Source: an uncultured Bacilli bacterium
Lineage (GTDB): Bacteria > Bacillota_I > Bacilli_A > RF39 > UBA660
DNA length: 42,581 nucleotides
NCBI GenBank assembly: GCA_947629255.1
Contig: CANRDF010000007.1
Span: forward strand, 1 to 42,581
Direction of reading: 5' to 3'
The position numbers were made by a program, and so were the translations under genes. Of this stretch, positions 27,474 through 37,601 are shown one piece after another. Every line of letters starts with the position of its first letter. Position 1 is the first letter of the stretch. The notes below the pieces were generated by a model. The model searched no databases. It worked only from the letters and a program-made list of their open reading frames with translations, and had not been told where the DNA came from.

Positions 27474-27719
27474 GTGACTGTCATGAACATTGATAGAATA
27501 AGGGAAATAAGAGAGGATAGAGACTATAAACAAAAAGATATTGCTAAACTTTTGAAAGTGACTCAAGCTCAATATTGCAGATATGAAACGGGTGAAAATT
27601 CAATTCCTTTAGAAAAAATTATTACACTTGCAACATTCTATAATACTTCAATTGATTACTTAGTTTATTTAACAGATGAGCGAAAAGCATATCCAAAAAG
27701 TATCATGCAGAAAAAATAA
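27474..27719 (+). CDS. XRE-family HTH regulator (module 3)
   Basis: IDRIREIREDRDYKQKDIAKLLKVTQAQYCRYETGENSIPLEKIITLATFYNTSIDYLVYLTDERKAYPKSIM. Confidence 0.9.
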   Translation: MTVMNIDRIREIREDRDYKQKDIAKLLKVTQAQYCRYETGENSIPLEKIITLATFYNTSIDYLVYLTDERKAYPKSIMQKK

Positions 27720-27741
27720 AAAAATCACTTCACGTGACTTT

Positions 27742-28296
27742 TTATAACTTAAAATCAAAGATATCATCATCTGTCATATCTTTTCCATCAAAGAATGGTT
27801 TCGTTGATATGTGATGAATTTTAGCAATGAGATTATTTGGAAATTTACGAATGTAAGAATTTAATAAATTGGTTTGTCTATTATAATAAGAAATCCCTGC
27901 TGATAGCTTCTCATTCACTTCTTTAAAACTTTTTTTAATTTCTAACATATTCTCATTTTTATTTAGTTCTGTATTGTCGTTATATAAATTATAAATTAAA
28001 TTTTCTGCTTCTTTTAGTTTTCGTTCTAAGTCAAAATTACTGATTTTTTCATCTTTTAATTTACAATATTCTTTCAAATAATCTTTATTTGATTTTAGTA
28101 AGCTTTTTATCGCATCATCAGCTCTTTTTACAATATCAAACTTACTTCGTAAATCTTCATCAATTAATCCTTCAACATGTTCAATTTTTGTGATACTAAA
28201 TTGAATTTTATTGTAAATGACAACATAAATTAAAGCTAGAAAAGCAACAATGCCTATGATAGCAAGAATTAAACCAAATGCACCCATGTTTACCAC
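27742..28296 (-). CDS. LemA-family protein
   Basis: N-term TM, YNRQTNLLNSYIRKFPNNLIAKI...KPFF typical of LemA. Confidence 0.75.
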   Translation of the reverse strand: MVNMGAFGLILAIIGIVAFLALIYVVIYNKIQFSITKIEHVEGLIDEDLRSKFDIVKRADDAIKSLLKSNKDYLKEYCKLKDEKISNFDLERKLKEAENLIYNLYNDNTELNKNENMLEIKKSFKEVNEKLSAGISYYNRQTNLLNSYIRKFPNNLIAKIHHISTKPFFDGKDMTDDDIFDFKL

Positions 28297-28357
28297 CTAT
28301 TTTCTAATTAATTGTATCATTCTTTCTTATTCTTTGTAAAGGAAAAACACTTTTGAA

Positions 28358-28717
28358 TTAGTCAAAAGTGTCTGAGTAATCAGGATTGTAATTAATGCGT
28401 TCAGCAAATTCTACATAGTTGATATAAAGCATACGAATGAGCCACCAATTTCCTGTAGATGGGTCGGACAAAATTAAGTGGTCTCTTCCTGCTTCTTCAA
28501 TAATTCCATTATAGATTTTATCTCGCCACTCATTCGAGTCTGGATAAGAAGCATAGACTTTGACTGATTTTCCTTTGTTTAAACGTAAAATATTTTCAAT
28601 TAAACTTTGTTCTAAAGGGAAAGATGTTTGACTACTGATGTTTCCTGGAGGACTCATGATTTGACCTGGGTTTTGAGTCGTAGGAAATGTTGGATTACTA
28701 AAAAAACTACCGTTCAA
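28358..28717 (-). CDS. gerQ: Spore coat protein GerQ-like
   Basis: FPLEQSLIENILRLNKGKSVKVYASYPDSNEWRDKIYNGIIEEAGRDHLILSDPSTGNWWLIRMLYINYVEF. Confidence 0.85.
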   Translation of the reverse strand: MNGSFFSNPTFPTTQNPGQIMSPPGNISSQTSFPLEQSLIENILRLNKGKSVKVYASYPDSNEWRDKIYNGIIEEAGRDHLILSDPSTGNWWLIRMLYINYVEFAERINYNPDYSDTFD

Positions 28718-28808
28718 TGATTATCACCTCTTTAAAACGTATGCATCTTGCAATTCATTTAGAAGTTCGTTATAATAGAAATGAAGTTATAAATAAAGAG
28801 GGTAAAAC

Positions 28809-29702
28809 ATGGACATCAAAAAAATATACAACAAAATTTTTATGAAAGATTTTTTTCCAAGATTTGTCATTTTCATTGTTGGAGTTTTTTTACTTGGACT
28901 GAATTACAATTTGTTTTTAAGACCAAATCACTTGGTTATTGGGGGAATGTCTGGGTTATCCATTGTTTTTGAATCTTTACTTGGATGGGACCCGAATGTT
29001 TTCTTATATATTTCTACATTTATTTTACTCGCTTTAAGTTTCGTTTTTCTTGGTGTCAAAAAGACAAGTACTTCTATTATTGGCAGTATATTATATCCTG
29101 TTTTTGTATCGTTAACAGCTCCACTTGCTGAGCTCCTTCATTATTATATCTTTTTTGATAATGTAGTGATTCTCATTTTAGTTACCTCTATTTTATATGG
29201 AGTTGGAACTGGACTTATTTATAAAGTCGGTTTTGATACAGGTGGGTCTGATATCATCATGCGAATACTAAATAAATATTGTCATTTATCAGAAGGAAAA
29301 AGTTCGTTTGCCACTCAAATTTTGATAATATTGTTAGGTGGATTTGTGTTTGGAATGAACAACATGATTTATGCAATTATCATCCTTATTATTTATACTA
29401 ATTTAGTAGATAAGATTATGATCGGAATATCTGATTCTAAACTATTCTTTGTTTATACAAAGAAATGGGAAAGTGTGGAAGACTTCATTATAAAGGAATT
29501 ACAAACGGGAGTGACTCTTTTAGAAACGGAAGGGGGATACTCTAGAGAAAAGAATAAACTTCTCATGTGTGTCGTACCAAATAAAGATTATTATTTATTT
29601 AAAGAAATGATATTAGAAATAGACCCTGGTGCTTTTTTAGTCATTCATGACTGTTATGAAGTACAAGGTGGGATGAAAAGGCGAAATTTACCATTTATCT
29701 AG
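28809..29702 (+). CDS. YitT-family membrane protein (DUF161/DUF2179)
   Basis: FLLGLNYNLFLRPNHLVIGGMSGLSIVFESLLGWDPNVFLY; DPGAFLVIHDCYEVQGG C-term. Confidence 0.88.
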   Translation: MDIKKIYNKIFMKDFFPRFVIFIVGVFLLGLNYNLFLRPNHLVIGGMSGLSIVFESLLGWDPNVFLYISTFILLALSFVFLGVKKTSTSIIGSILYPVFVSLTAPLAELLHYYIFFDNVVILILVTSILYGVGTGLIYKVGFDTGGSDIIMRILNKYCHLSEGKSSFATQILIILLGGFVFGMNNMIYAIIILIIYTNLVDKIMIGISDSKLFFVYTKKWESVEDFIIKELQTGVTLLETEGGYSREKNKLLMCVVPNKDYYLFKEMILEIDPGAFLVIHDCYEVQGGMKRRNLPFI

Positions 29703-29750
29703 GCATAGAATTATGGTATAATGAATATCTAAGATATGAGGTGGTAGTAA

Positions 29751-30476
29751 GTGAAATTAATTAAAGTAGAACATGCCTATAAAATTTATAAAAACGGAAC
29801 AACAGCTATTGCTGATTTAAGTGTTACCATTGATAAAGGAGAATTTGTGTTTGTCATAGGTTCCACAGGTTCTGGTAAATCAACATTTATTAAAATGCTA
29901 TACCGTGAGGAAAAACCAACCCAGGGAAGTGTCATCGTTGGTGGAATTGATGTTGCCAAATTAAGAAATTCAAAAGTATATAAATTAAGAAGAAAACTTG
30001 GAGTTGTATTTCAAGACTTCAAATTGCTTCCTAAATTAAATGTGTATGAAAATGTTGCTTTTGCACTTGAAAATTTAGGATTGCCGAATAGTGAAATACG
30101 TCCGAAAGTATTGAAAGCCATTGATGCAGTTGGTTTAAAAGAGAAAACAAGAAATTTACCAAGTGAGTTATCTGGTGGAGAGCAACAACGTGTCGCGATT
30201 GCAAGAGCCATTGTAAATGAGCCAAAGTTACTAATCTGCGATGAGCCGACTGGAAATTTGGACCCAACAACTTCAAAAGAAATCATGGCAATTCTTGATA
30301 AAATCAACAAAGAAAGCGAAACAACAATTATCATGGCAACTCATGATAAAGATTTAGTAAACCAAATGAAGAAAAGGGTTTTAGTCATCGAAGATGGTGT
30401 TTTGGTAAGCGATACGAAGAAAGGAAGTTATAAAGTGAATGAAAGCGATAAGAATTCTAAGAAGAAGCATTCGTGA
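29751..30476 (+). CDS. ftsE: Cell division ATP-binding protein FtsE
   Basis: VIGSTGSGKSTFIKMLYREEKPTQGSV, LSGGEQQRVAIARAIVNEPKLLICDEPTGNLDP. Confidence 0.93.
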   Translation: MKLIKVEHAYKIYKNGTTAIADLSVTIDKGEFVFVIGSTGSGKSTFIKMLYREEKPTQGSVIVGGIDVAKLRNSKVYKLRRKLGVVFQDFKLLPKLNVYENVAFALENLGLPNSEIRPKVLKAIDAVGLKEKTRNLPSELSGGEQQRVAIARAIVNEPKLLICDEPTGNLDPTTSKEIMAILDKINKESETTIIMATHDKDLVNQMKKRVLVIEDGVLVSDTKKGSYKVNESDKNSKKKHS

Positions 30477-31332
30477 TTCTTTTAAAAGTATATTTCGTAA
30501 TTTTTCTTTATCTATGGCATCCATCATTTGTACAACGATTACTCTTATTCTAGTGGCTATTTCTTTGTTCTTATCTTATAATGTAAGACAGATTACAACA
30601 ACTCTAGAACATGAACTTACTGTTGTTGCATATTTTAAAAGAGATGTAACAGAGGAGCAAAAAATCAGAATTGAAAATGATTTGAAAACGATGGAGAATG
30701 TCGATGAATATCGAATTAAAACCAAAGAAGAATGGAAAGCAGAGATGGGAAAAGAACAAGAAATTCTAGAGACAACTTTAGATTATTTACAAGATAATCC
30801 ATTACTTGATTCTTTAATTGTTAAAGTAAAAGATGTGAATAACTTAAAAGGTGTAGCTGAGAAATTAAGAAAATATGATTTTGTTGAAAATGCAGAATAT
30901 GGCGAAGGTATGGTTGAAAACATTATTGGTATTTTTGATGTTATAAGTGTTGGTACCATTGCTATTGTGATTGCTTTAGTTGTAGTTACAGCATTTTTAA
31001 TTAGTAATACCATTAAACTTACCATTTTCTCTAGAAAGACACAAATTGAAATCAAACGTTTAGTTGGAGCAAGCAATGTAGCTATTAAACTCCCATTTGT
31101 GTTTGAAGGATTTTTCTTGGGTATTTTTGGTAGTATTGTACCTGTACTTTTAAGTATTTATGGATATACGATTCTTTATAATACCACAGGAGGTTATTTA
31201 TCGACAAAGATTATGACTTTAGTAGAACCATTCCCATTTGTCTTTATTGTATCAGGTTTCTTAGTTATAGTTGGTTCTGTTGTTGGTATGATAGGATCTT
31301 GGTTATCAGTTAGAAAGCATTTGAAGATATGA
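30439..31332 (+). CDS. ftsX: Cell division permease-like protein FtsX
   Basis: Overlaps ftsE; 4 TM segments; LEHELTVVAYFKRDVTEEQK; TIFSRKTQIEIKRLVGAS. Confidence 0.92.
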   Translation: MKAIRILRRSIRDSFKSIFRNFSLSMASIICTTITLILVAISLFLSYNVRQITTTLEHELTVVAYFKRDVTEEQKIRIENDLKTMENVDEYRIKTKEEWKAEMGKEQEILETTLDYLQDNPLLDSLIVKVKDVNNLKGVAEKLRKYDFVENAEYGEGMVENIIGIFDVISVGTIAIVIALVVVTAFLISNTIKLTIFSRKTQIEIKRLVGASNVAIKLPFVFEGFFLGIFGSIVPVLLSIYGYTILYNTTGGYLSTKIMTLVEPFPFVFIVSGFLVIVGSVVGMIGSWLSVRKHLKI

Positions 31333-32570
31333 TGAAGAAGTTGTTTAGTAAAATTTTAGTGCTTGGATTTTTGCTTCTTTCTTGTGTTCCTTGTGTAAAT
31401 GCATCAGAAGATAAACAAACACTTGGAGAATTAAAAGCTTTGTATCAACAAAAATTACAAGAACAAGAAGAAAATAATAATAAAACCGAAGAAGCAAAAG
31501 CAGAGATTGCCGCGAAGGAAGCTGCTATTAAAAAAGCTGAAGGTGAAATTCATGCAGCAGAGGCAGAAGAACAAAGAGTCCAAGAAGAAATAGATGAATC
31601 CAATAAAAGAATTGACGAATTAACAGAAGAAGTGAAAAAGGTACTTTTATATTTACAACAGATGCGAAGTCAAAATGTTTATGTAGAATATGTAAGTGGA
31701 GCGTCTTCTGTTACGGATATGATTATGAGAATCGCGGCAGTTGAGCAAATATCAGATTATATTCAAACAACCATTGATAATTTACAAGCCGAGATTAAGA
31801 AAAATGAAGAATTAAAACAAGAGTTAATTGAGAAACAAGAAAAGTTAAAGAAACAAGCTGAAGAATATCGAAAAGTGATTGAAGCTAGATATAATGATAT
31901 TTCTGAATATGATAAATATGCTTTAGATATTGATGAACAAGTAAAATCATTAAAAACAAAATTAGATTCTGCCAAAGAAAAATGTGAAAAATATGCTCCA
32001 GATAAAGGAGACAATGCTATTATTAGTGAAGATTGCGTTCAAAAAGTAACTTATGGAGATGGAACTGTTATTGTGAATGATGGTTGGTTAAAGCCTTTAA
32101 CGCATGGTATAATTACAAGTGTTCTTGGTTCTCGTTGGGGAAGTTTTCATACTGGACTTGATATTGGTGGACCTAGTCCATTTGAGGGAACACCTATTTA
32201 TGCTGCAGCAGCTGGAGTGGTTTCTGGTAAAACTTATCATTATAGTTGTGGTGGAAATATGTTATTTATTGATGTAAATGTTGGTGGACAAGCATATACC
32301 ACTTATTATTATCATTTATTAGAGTTTAATGTAGAAGTTGGGGATGTTGTGGATCAAAATACGGTTCTTGGTTTGGTAGGAGGATATTCCACTTCAATCG
32401 AACATGGGGGATATGATTATTGTACAACGGGTGCTCACTTACACTTTGGCGTTGCAACAGGATACTATAATGGATACTCTATTTCAACAAGTCGTATGAT
32501 TGTGCCACCAGGATTTCCAAATACAAAAGGTTGGTCATTCTCTTCGAGATATCAAATGTATAACGGTTAA
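31329..32570 (+). CDS. Murein hydrolase activator/M23 peptidase with coiled coil, FtsEX-associated
   Basis: Signal peptide, long coiled coil, C-terminal HTGLDIGG...GAHLHFGVA M23 motifs. Confidence 0.9.
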   Translation: MMKKLFSKILVLGFLLLSCVPCVNASEDKQTLGELKALYQQKLQEQEENNNKTEEAKAEIAAKEAAIKKAEGEIHAAEAEEQRVQEEIDESNKRIDELTEEVKKVLLYLQQMRSQNVYVEYVSGASSVTDMIMRIAAVEQISDYIQTTIDNLQAEIKKNEELKQELIEKQEKLKKQAEEYRKVIEARYNDISEYDKYALDIDEQVKSLKTKLDSAKEKCEKYAPDKGDNAIISEDCVQKVTYGDGTVIVNDGWLKPLTHGIITSVLGSRWGSFHTGLDIGGPSPFEGTPIYAAAAGVVSGKTYHYSCGGNMLFIDVNVGGQAYTTYYYHLLEFNVEVGDVVDQNTVLGLVGGYSTSIEHGGYDYCTTGAHLHFGVATGYYNGYSISTSRMIVPPGFPNTKGWSFSSRYQMYNG

Positions 32571-32659
32571 ACACGAGAAATCGTGTTTTTCTATGTTTTC
32601 TGAAAGCTCTTTACATTTTTATTTAATATGTGCTATTCTTTATATGGAGATGATCTTGA

Positions 32660-33391
32660 ATGAATAATTATTACGTCAATAGTATTTCTTTAATTAAACT
32701 TATTTTAAAACAAAATAAAGCAGAACTAAAATCTTTTGAGGAAGAAAAAGAAAGAATTCAAAGGAAAATGGAAAGTACAAATTCAGAAATTACGTTGTAT
32801 ACAGATTCATTAAATACTTTAAAAGAACAAAAGGATATTTTAGAAAATTATAAAAATATTTTTTGGAAAAAATGTAAAAGTTTTTTAACTTTTTATTTTA
32901 CAGGTGAGATTTGTTCTTCTATTTTAGTGTTTAGTATGGTTCCTATGAATATGAAATTATTTAGTTTTCTGTTTTGTACTGGTTTTATTGGTTATCTTTG
33001 CTATCATGATGTTACCAATCAAATGAAAGATGAAAATTTTATTAAAAAAAGCTTTCATTTAAGTGATGTAGAGAAAAATATAAAAAATAGTGAAGCAACG
33101 TTGTATTGGCTCAATAAAAATAAAAGTCGTTTAGAAAATGAATTTAGTAAATGTGCAGAACAAGAAAAAGAAAGAATTGGGGAAATAGAAACTTACACTC
33201 AAAAATTAAATGAATTTTCAAATTCTTATTGTGAAGCTATAAAAAATGCTACGAAATACTCTAAAGTTTCTGCTTATCAAAGAGAAATTTTAGAATTAGG
33301 AAATAGATATAATCATGAAATCGATATGATTGTAAATCAAGAATATGATAATCAAAAAATGAGCCTTAAACTTATTTTGGAAGAAAATTAA
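32660..33391 (+). CDS. Hypothetical coiled-coil protein with central TM hairpin
   Basis: 243 aa, charged coiled-coil arms flanking FLTFYFTGEICSSILVFSMVPMNMKLFSFLFCTGFIGYL. Confidence 0.6.
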   Translation: MNNYYVNSISLIKLILKQNKAELKSFEEEKERIQRKMESTNSEITLYTDSLNTLKEQKDILENYKNIFWKKCKSFLTFYFTGEICSSILVFSMVPMNMKLFSFLFCTGFIGYLCYHDVTNQMKDENFIKKSFHLSDVEKNIKNSEATLYWLNKNKSRLENEFSKCAEQEKERIGEIETYTQKLNEFSNSYCEAIKNATKYSKVSAYQREILELGNRYNHEIDMIVNQEYDNQKMSLKLILEEN

Positions 33392-33586
33392 ATAGATTTT
33401 TTATAATAATAAGTGGTAATACTAAGGCTTTGATGTTAATACAACTGTAGAAATTTTAGTAAGTTTAGTTGCAGAAGCTAAAAATGTATCTAATTGTTAA
33501 AAAGAGAATCATTAGAAATAATAAGCAATACGAGTTTTATTTGAGTATTTTATTTATTTATTTTATAATAGTCATAGGTGTTGCCT

Positions 33587-34516
33587 ATGACTTTTTCAAC
33601 GAAATTAAAAGAAGAGATTTGTAATCAAGAGATTACTAGGACCGAGATGGTTTGTGAACTTGCTTCAGTTTTAAGATATGATGCGAATATCGAAGAAGAA
33701 AAAATAACACTTACTTTTGAAAATGGAAGTGTAGCAAGAAGGGTTTATAAAGATATTAAAAATTTATTTTCCGTAAATCCTCATATTATTGTACGTAATC
33801 AAAAAAGGTTTCGAAGTAAACAAATTTATATTATTGAAATGAAAGAACAAGTAAGTCATATTTTAAATAGTTTAAATATTTGGAAAGATAAAAAGTTAAT
33901 TCCAATGCGAAGAGAAAATTTGGATAGTCCAGAAGAAATGGTTGCCTATGTAAGAGGTTGTTTTTTGGTTACTGGTTCCATAAGTGACCCTTCTACTAGT
34001 GGATATCATTTAGAATATGTTTTTTCTCGGGAAGAAGATGCAAACTTTTTAAATGAACTCTTGCACGAAATGAAATTTGATACAAAAATCACAGAAAGAA
34101 ATAATAAGTATATGATTTATTTAAAAAGTGCTGAAGAAATCAGTGATATGATAAGAATGTTTGAGGCTCCTTTATCATTGTTTTCTTTTGAAGATATTCG
34201 AATTTATCGAGACCATAAAAATATGGTGAATCGTTTGAATAATTGTGAAATTGCAAATCAAGAGAAATCTATTTCAGCTGGTATGAAACAAATGGAAGAT
34301 ATTAAGTATTTAAAAGAACATGATTTAGTAGATTTGTTAGATGAAAAAACAAAGATTGTTTTAGAGTATCGTTTGAAATATCAAGAAAGTTCTTTACAAG
34401 AGCTTGCTGATATTATTAGTTTAGAAACAGATTATAAAATTGGTAAAAGCGGAGTGAATCATCATTTTATAAAAATGAAAAAATTAGTAGAACAACATAA
34501 AAAGAACGATAAATAA
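33587..34516 (+). CDS. whiA: DNA-binding protein WhiA
   Basis: MTFSTKLKEEICNQ, VAYVRGCFLVTGSISDPSTSGYHLEYVF LAGLIDADG-like fold, C-term HTH IGKSGVNHHFIKMKKL. Confidence 0.93.
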   Translation: MTFSTKLKEEICNQEITRTEMVCELASVLRYDANIEEEKITLTFENGSVARRVYKDIKNLFSVNPHIIVRNQKRFRSKQIYIIEMKEQVSHILNSLNIWKDKKLIPMRRENLDSPEEMVAYVRGCFLVTGSISDPSTSGYHLEYVFSREEDANFLNELLHEMKFDTKITERNNKYMIYLKSAEEISDMIRMFEAPLSLFSFEDIRIYRDHKNMVNRLNNCEIANQEKSISAGMKQMEDIKYLKEHDLVDLLDEKTKIVLEYRLKYQESSLQELADIISLETDYKIGKSGVNHHFIKMKKLVEQHKKNDK

Positions 34517-34520
34517 ATTT

Positions 34521-34555
34521 TAGACTTTTTCGGAGTGCTATTCCGAAAAAGTCTA
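34521..34555. terminator. Hairpin flanking DUF4143 gene (left)
   Basis: TAGACTTTTTCGGAGTGCTATTCCGAAAAAGTCTA. Confidence 0.85.
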
Positions 34556-34598
34556 GATTTTTATTTTGAAATATGATATATTATATCTAGGTGATTTT

Positions 34599-35861
34599 AT
34601 GTCAAAGTATACAAATAGAACAATGGAGAAAGGGGTACAAAAACTAATCGATAAATGTCCAGTTATTATGATTACAGGCCCAAGACAGGTGGGTAAAACA
34701 ACTCTTTTAAATTATATTATTTCTCTATCGCATTCTAAAGTTAATAGTGTGTCTTTAGATGATGTTTTACTAAGAAAACAGGCAAATGAAGACCCAGAGC
34801 TTTTTTTAAGAACTTATGAAGCTCCTTTAATGATAGATGAATTTCAATATGCGCCTAATTTGCTTTCTTATATTAAAATGAATGTAGATGAAATACGAAA
34901 AGAAGTCATGTTTCGTGGAAAAAAAGACCCTGGGACTCTTTATTATTTAACTGGGTCACAAGTTTTTGAAACGATGCAAGAGGTATCTGAATCTTTAGCA
35001 GGAAGGGTTGGTATTTTAGATTTGTATGGTTTTTCGACTAGAGAAATCAATGGATTAGAAGAGGATGTGTTTATTCCTGATATTAAGATTTTAAAAAAGA
35101 AAGAAAAAGTAAAAAACTATACGACTAATCAATTATTTGAAAGAATCATCCGTGGTAGTTATCCAGAAGTTATTTTAGGAAAAAGAGATAAAGACGAATA
35201 TTTTGAAAACTATATTAGAACTTATTTAGAAAGAGATGTAAGAAAATTAATTCATGTTGATAATGAAATAAAATTTATTAAATTTTTATCTTCTGTCGCA
35301 GCTCGAACAGGAATGGAATATAATGCTTTAGATATTGCTAAAGATGTTGAAATTGATTCAAAAACTTGTGATGCTTGGTTATCTATTTTAAAAAATACAC
35401 ATTTAGTTTACTTATTGCCATCATATTCCAATAATAATATTCAAAAAGCAATTAAAAGACCAAAACTTTATTTTTTAGATACTGGACTTGCATGTTATCT
35501 TACTGGTTACTTAAATGCTTCTACTTTAGAAAAAAGTGTTTATAGTGGACAAATTTTTGAAACCTATGTGATTGGAGAAATCATAAAATCTTTTACAAAT
35601 CATGGAATAGATACAAAGAAAAGATTATATTACTATAGAGATAAGAATATGAAAGAAATTGATTTATTAATTATACATGATAATAAAATTTATCCGATTG
35701 AAATAAAGAAAAGCGCAAATCCTGGGAATCATGCTATAAAAAATTTTGACGTGTTAGAAAAGTTTGGAATGGATGCTGGAAATGGAATTGTTCTTTGTAT
35801 GAAAAAAGACATTGTAGCTATTGATGAAAATAATTACATTGTACCTATTGAATACATATAA
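34599..35861 (+). CDS. AAA ATPase with DUF4143 domain (second copy)
   Basis: PVIMITGPRQVGKTTLLNYI, LMIDEFQYAPNLLSYIK, KEIDLLIIHDNKIYPIEIKKS. Confidence 0.87.
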   Translation: MSKYTNRTMEKGVQKLIDKCPVIMITGPRQVGKTTLLNYIISLSHSKVNSVSLDDVLLRKQANEDPELFLRTYEAPLMIDEFQYAPNLLSYIKMNVDEIRKEVMFRGKKDPGTLYYLTGSQVFETMQEVSESLAGRVGILDLYGFSTREINGLEEDVFIPDIKILKKKEKVKNYTTNQLFERIIRGSYPEVILGKRDKDEYFENYIRTYLERDVRKLIHVDNEIKFIKFLSSVAARTGMEYNALDIAKDVEIDSKTCDAWLSILKNTHLVYLLPSYSNNNIQKAIKRPKLYFLDTGLACYLTGYLNASTLEKSVYSGQIFETYVIGEIIKSFTNHGIDTKKRLYYYRDKNMKEIDLLIIHDNKIYPIEIKKSANPGNHAIKNFDVLEKFGMDAGNGIVLCMKKDIVAIDENNYIVPIEYI

Positions 35862-35865
35862 AAAA

Positions 35866-35900
35866 TAGACTTTTTTGGAGTACAATTCCGAAAAAGTCTA
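35866..35900. terminator. Hairpin flanking DUF4143 gene (right)
   Basis: TAGACTTTTTTGGAGTACAATTCCGAAAAAGTCTA, 32/35 identical to 34521-34555. Confidence 0.85.
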
Positions 35901-36476
35901 AAGTATAATATCAACGATACCGTAATCTCGGGCTTCATTACTGGATAAGTAATGGTCTCTATCGGTATCTTTTTCTATTTCTTTTAAAGTTTTACCTGTA
36001 TTTTCAGCTAAGATGTGATTTAATTTTTCTTTCATTTTTAAAATACGTTCACAAGCAATTTTCATATCACTTGCTTGTCCTTCCATGCCACCTAAGGGTT
36101 GGTGAATCATCACATCGGCATTTTTAAGAGTACATCTTTTTCCTTTTGTTCCGCTTGAAAGAAGAAATGCAGCCATGGAAGCAGCCATACCAACACAAAT
36201 TGTTTTGACGTCACTTTTGATATAGTTCATAGTATCGTAAATAGCCATTCCACTTGTTACTGAACCACCGGGACTATTGATATATAAATAAATATCTTCT
36301 TTACTTTTAGAATCTAAATATAGAAGTTCACTAATGACGATGTTGGCTGAGGTGTCATTAATTTCACCAGTTAAAAATATAATACGGTCTTCTAATAATC
36401 TAGAGTACAAATCATATGCTGTACTTGAGTTTTCTGTTCGTTCTAATACAGTTGGAATAAGATTCATTTTTGTCAC
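35898..36476 (-). CDS. clpP: ATP-dependent Clp protease proteolytic subunit
   Basis: [50 protein letters not shown]. Confidence 0.97.
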   Translation of the reverse strand: MTKMNLIPTVLERTENSSTAYDLYSRLLEDRIIFLTGEINDTSANIVISELLYLDSKSKEDIYLYINSPGGSVTSGMAIYDTMNYIKSDVKTICVGMAASMAAFLLSSGTKGKRCTLKNADVMIHQPLGGMEGQASDMKIACERILKMKEKLNHILAENTGKTLKEIEKDTDRDHYLSSNEARDYGIVDIIL

Positions 36477-36560
36477 CTAAAACTATTATAGTAAGAAGAA
36501 ACAAATTTTATTCAAAATTGATTTAAAATTGTTAAAATGAAAAGTAGAATTCTCATCTAC

Positions 36561-37406
36561 TTAATTTATTTTAAGTTTTTTTTGTAATTTTCTAATTTTT
36601 CCTTTAGGCAAATCTGTCATTTCTGATATATAAGATATATCATCCGTTTTTTGTAGCATCCTTTTTGCTATTTCAATGTTACGTTTCTTAGCAGCTTTTT
36701 CTTCAGCAATCTCAATTCTTGCATTCATAAGTAACTCTTGATCTCTTTCTTCAGATATTGTTCTTGTAAATGTATTATCACTATTTAATACAAACATTTT
36801 CTCATCAAACTCCTTTACTAGTTCATCTTGTTTAGATAATTCCATTAATTCTTTTTCATTTGCACTTAACATCACTAAATGGATATTCTCTTTCTCGCCT
36901 TGTATGTTCTTATGATAACACTCTTTTTTAATTGTTGCAAGATTGATGGTTATAATTTTATAGTTTTTGACATATGGCTTTGTAGTTTCAGTATTTAAGA
37001 TTTGATAAACTTTCTTTGGATTTCCTTTTGCTTTTCTAATAAAATTGAAATCCAGATGTACAAATTCGCTCCTGGTATCATATTTCTTTCCTCTTTTTAC
37101 TTTCTCTGAATAATAAGAATTAAAGAAACAAAGATTACGAACTCTTGTAGCTTCATCAAAGGATGTGTTCACCTCACAATGAACGTATTTCTTATCTTTT
37201 GTTTTAAGTAAGACATCTAAAACTTTCACTCTTTCTTTTTTATTACGTACAGGAAGGTCGGTTGGATAAAACTTTAACACTTTCACTTCTTGTTCTAGAG
37301 CCTCCTAAGAACGCGCATTCATAAATTTCGTATTATCTGGATTTACAAACACAGTTTTAAAAAGTCTATCAATTTTCGCAGTTAAATAAGCATCTTTTTT
37401 TGCCAT
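36561..37406 (-). pseudogene. Rpn-family PD-(D/E)XK nuclease/putative transposase interrupted by in-frame TAG
   Basis: In-frame upstream MAKKDAYLTAKIDRLFKTVFVNPDNTKFMNARS*EALEQEVKVLKFYPTDLPVRNKKERVKVLDVLL; length 846 bp is a multiple of 3. Confidence 0.82.
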
Positions 37407-37601
37407 ACGGATCATTTTCCCCCTTAAGTCCGCTATTCTACAACAAGGGTATGTCGAAACTTGTCGAACGGTGTCATAAGTCTATCATATGGCGCCACTA
37501 TTAAAAGTGCTTAAATAAAGATGCATTAATTTAAAATACAAAAATGTATGCATAAAGCCATTTTAATGGTATAATGATGTAGATAAAAGGGTAGGGATAC
37601 T

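Noticed and set aside
30011-30334. Minus-strand ORFs within ftsE
   Set aside because: Shadow frames of a conserved gene.
33420-33500. Short coding-like remnant (GFDVNTTVEILVSLVAEAKNVSNC*) before whiA
   Set aside because: Too short and no homology assignable by eye.
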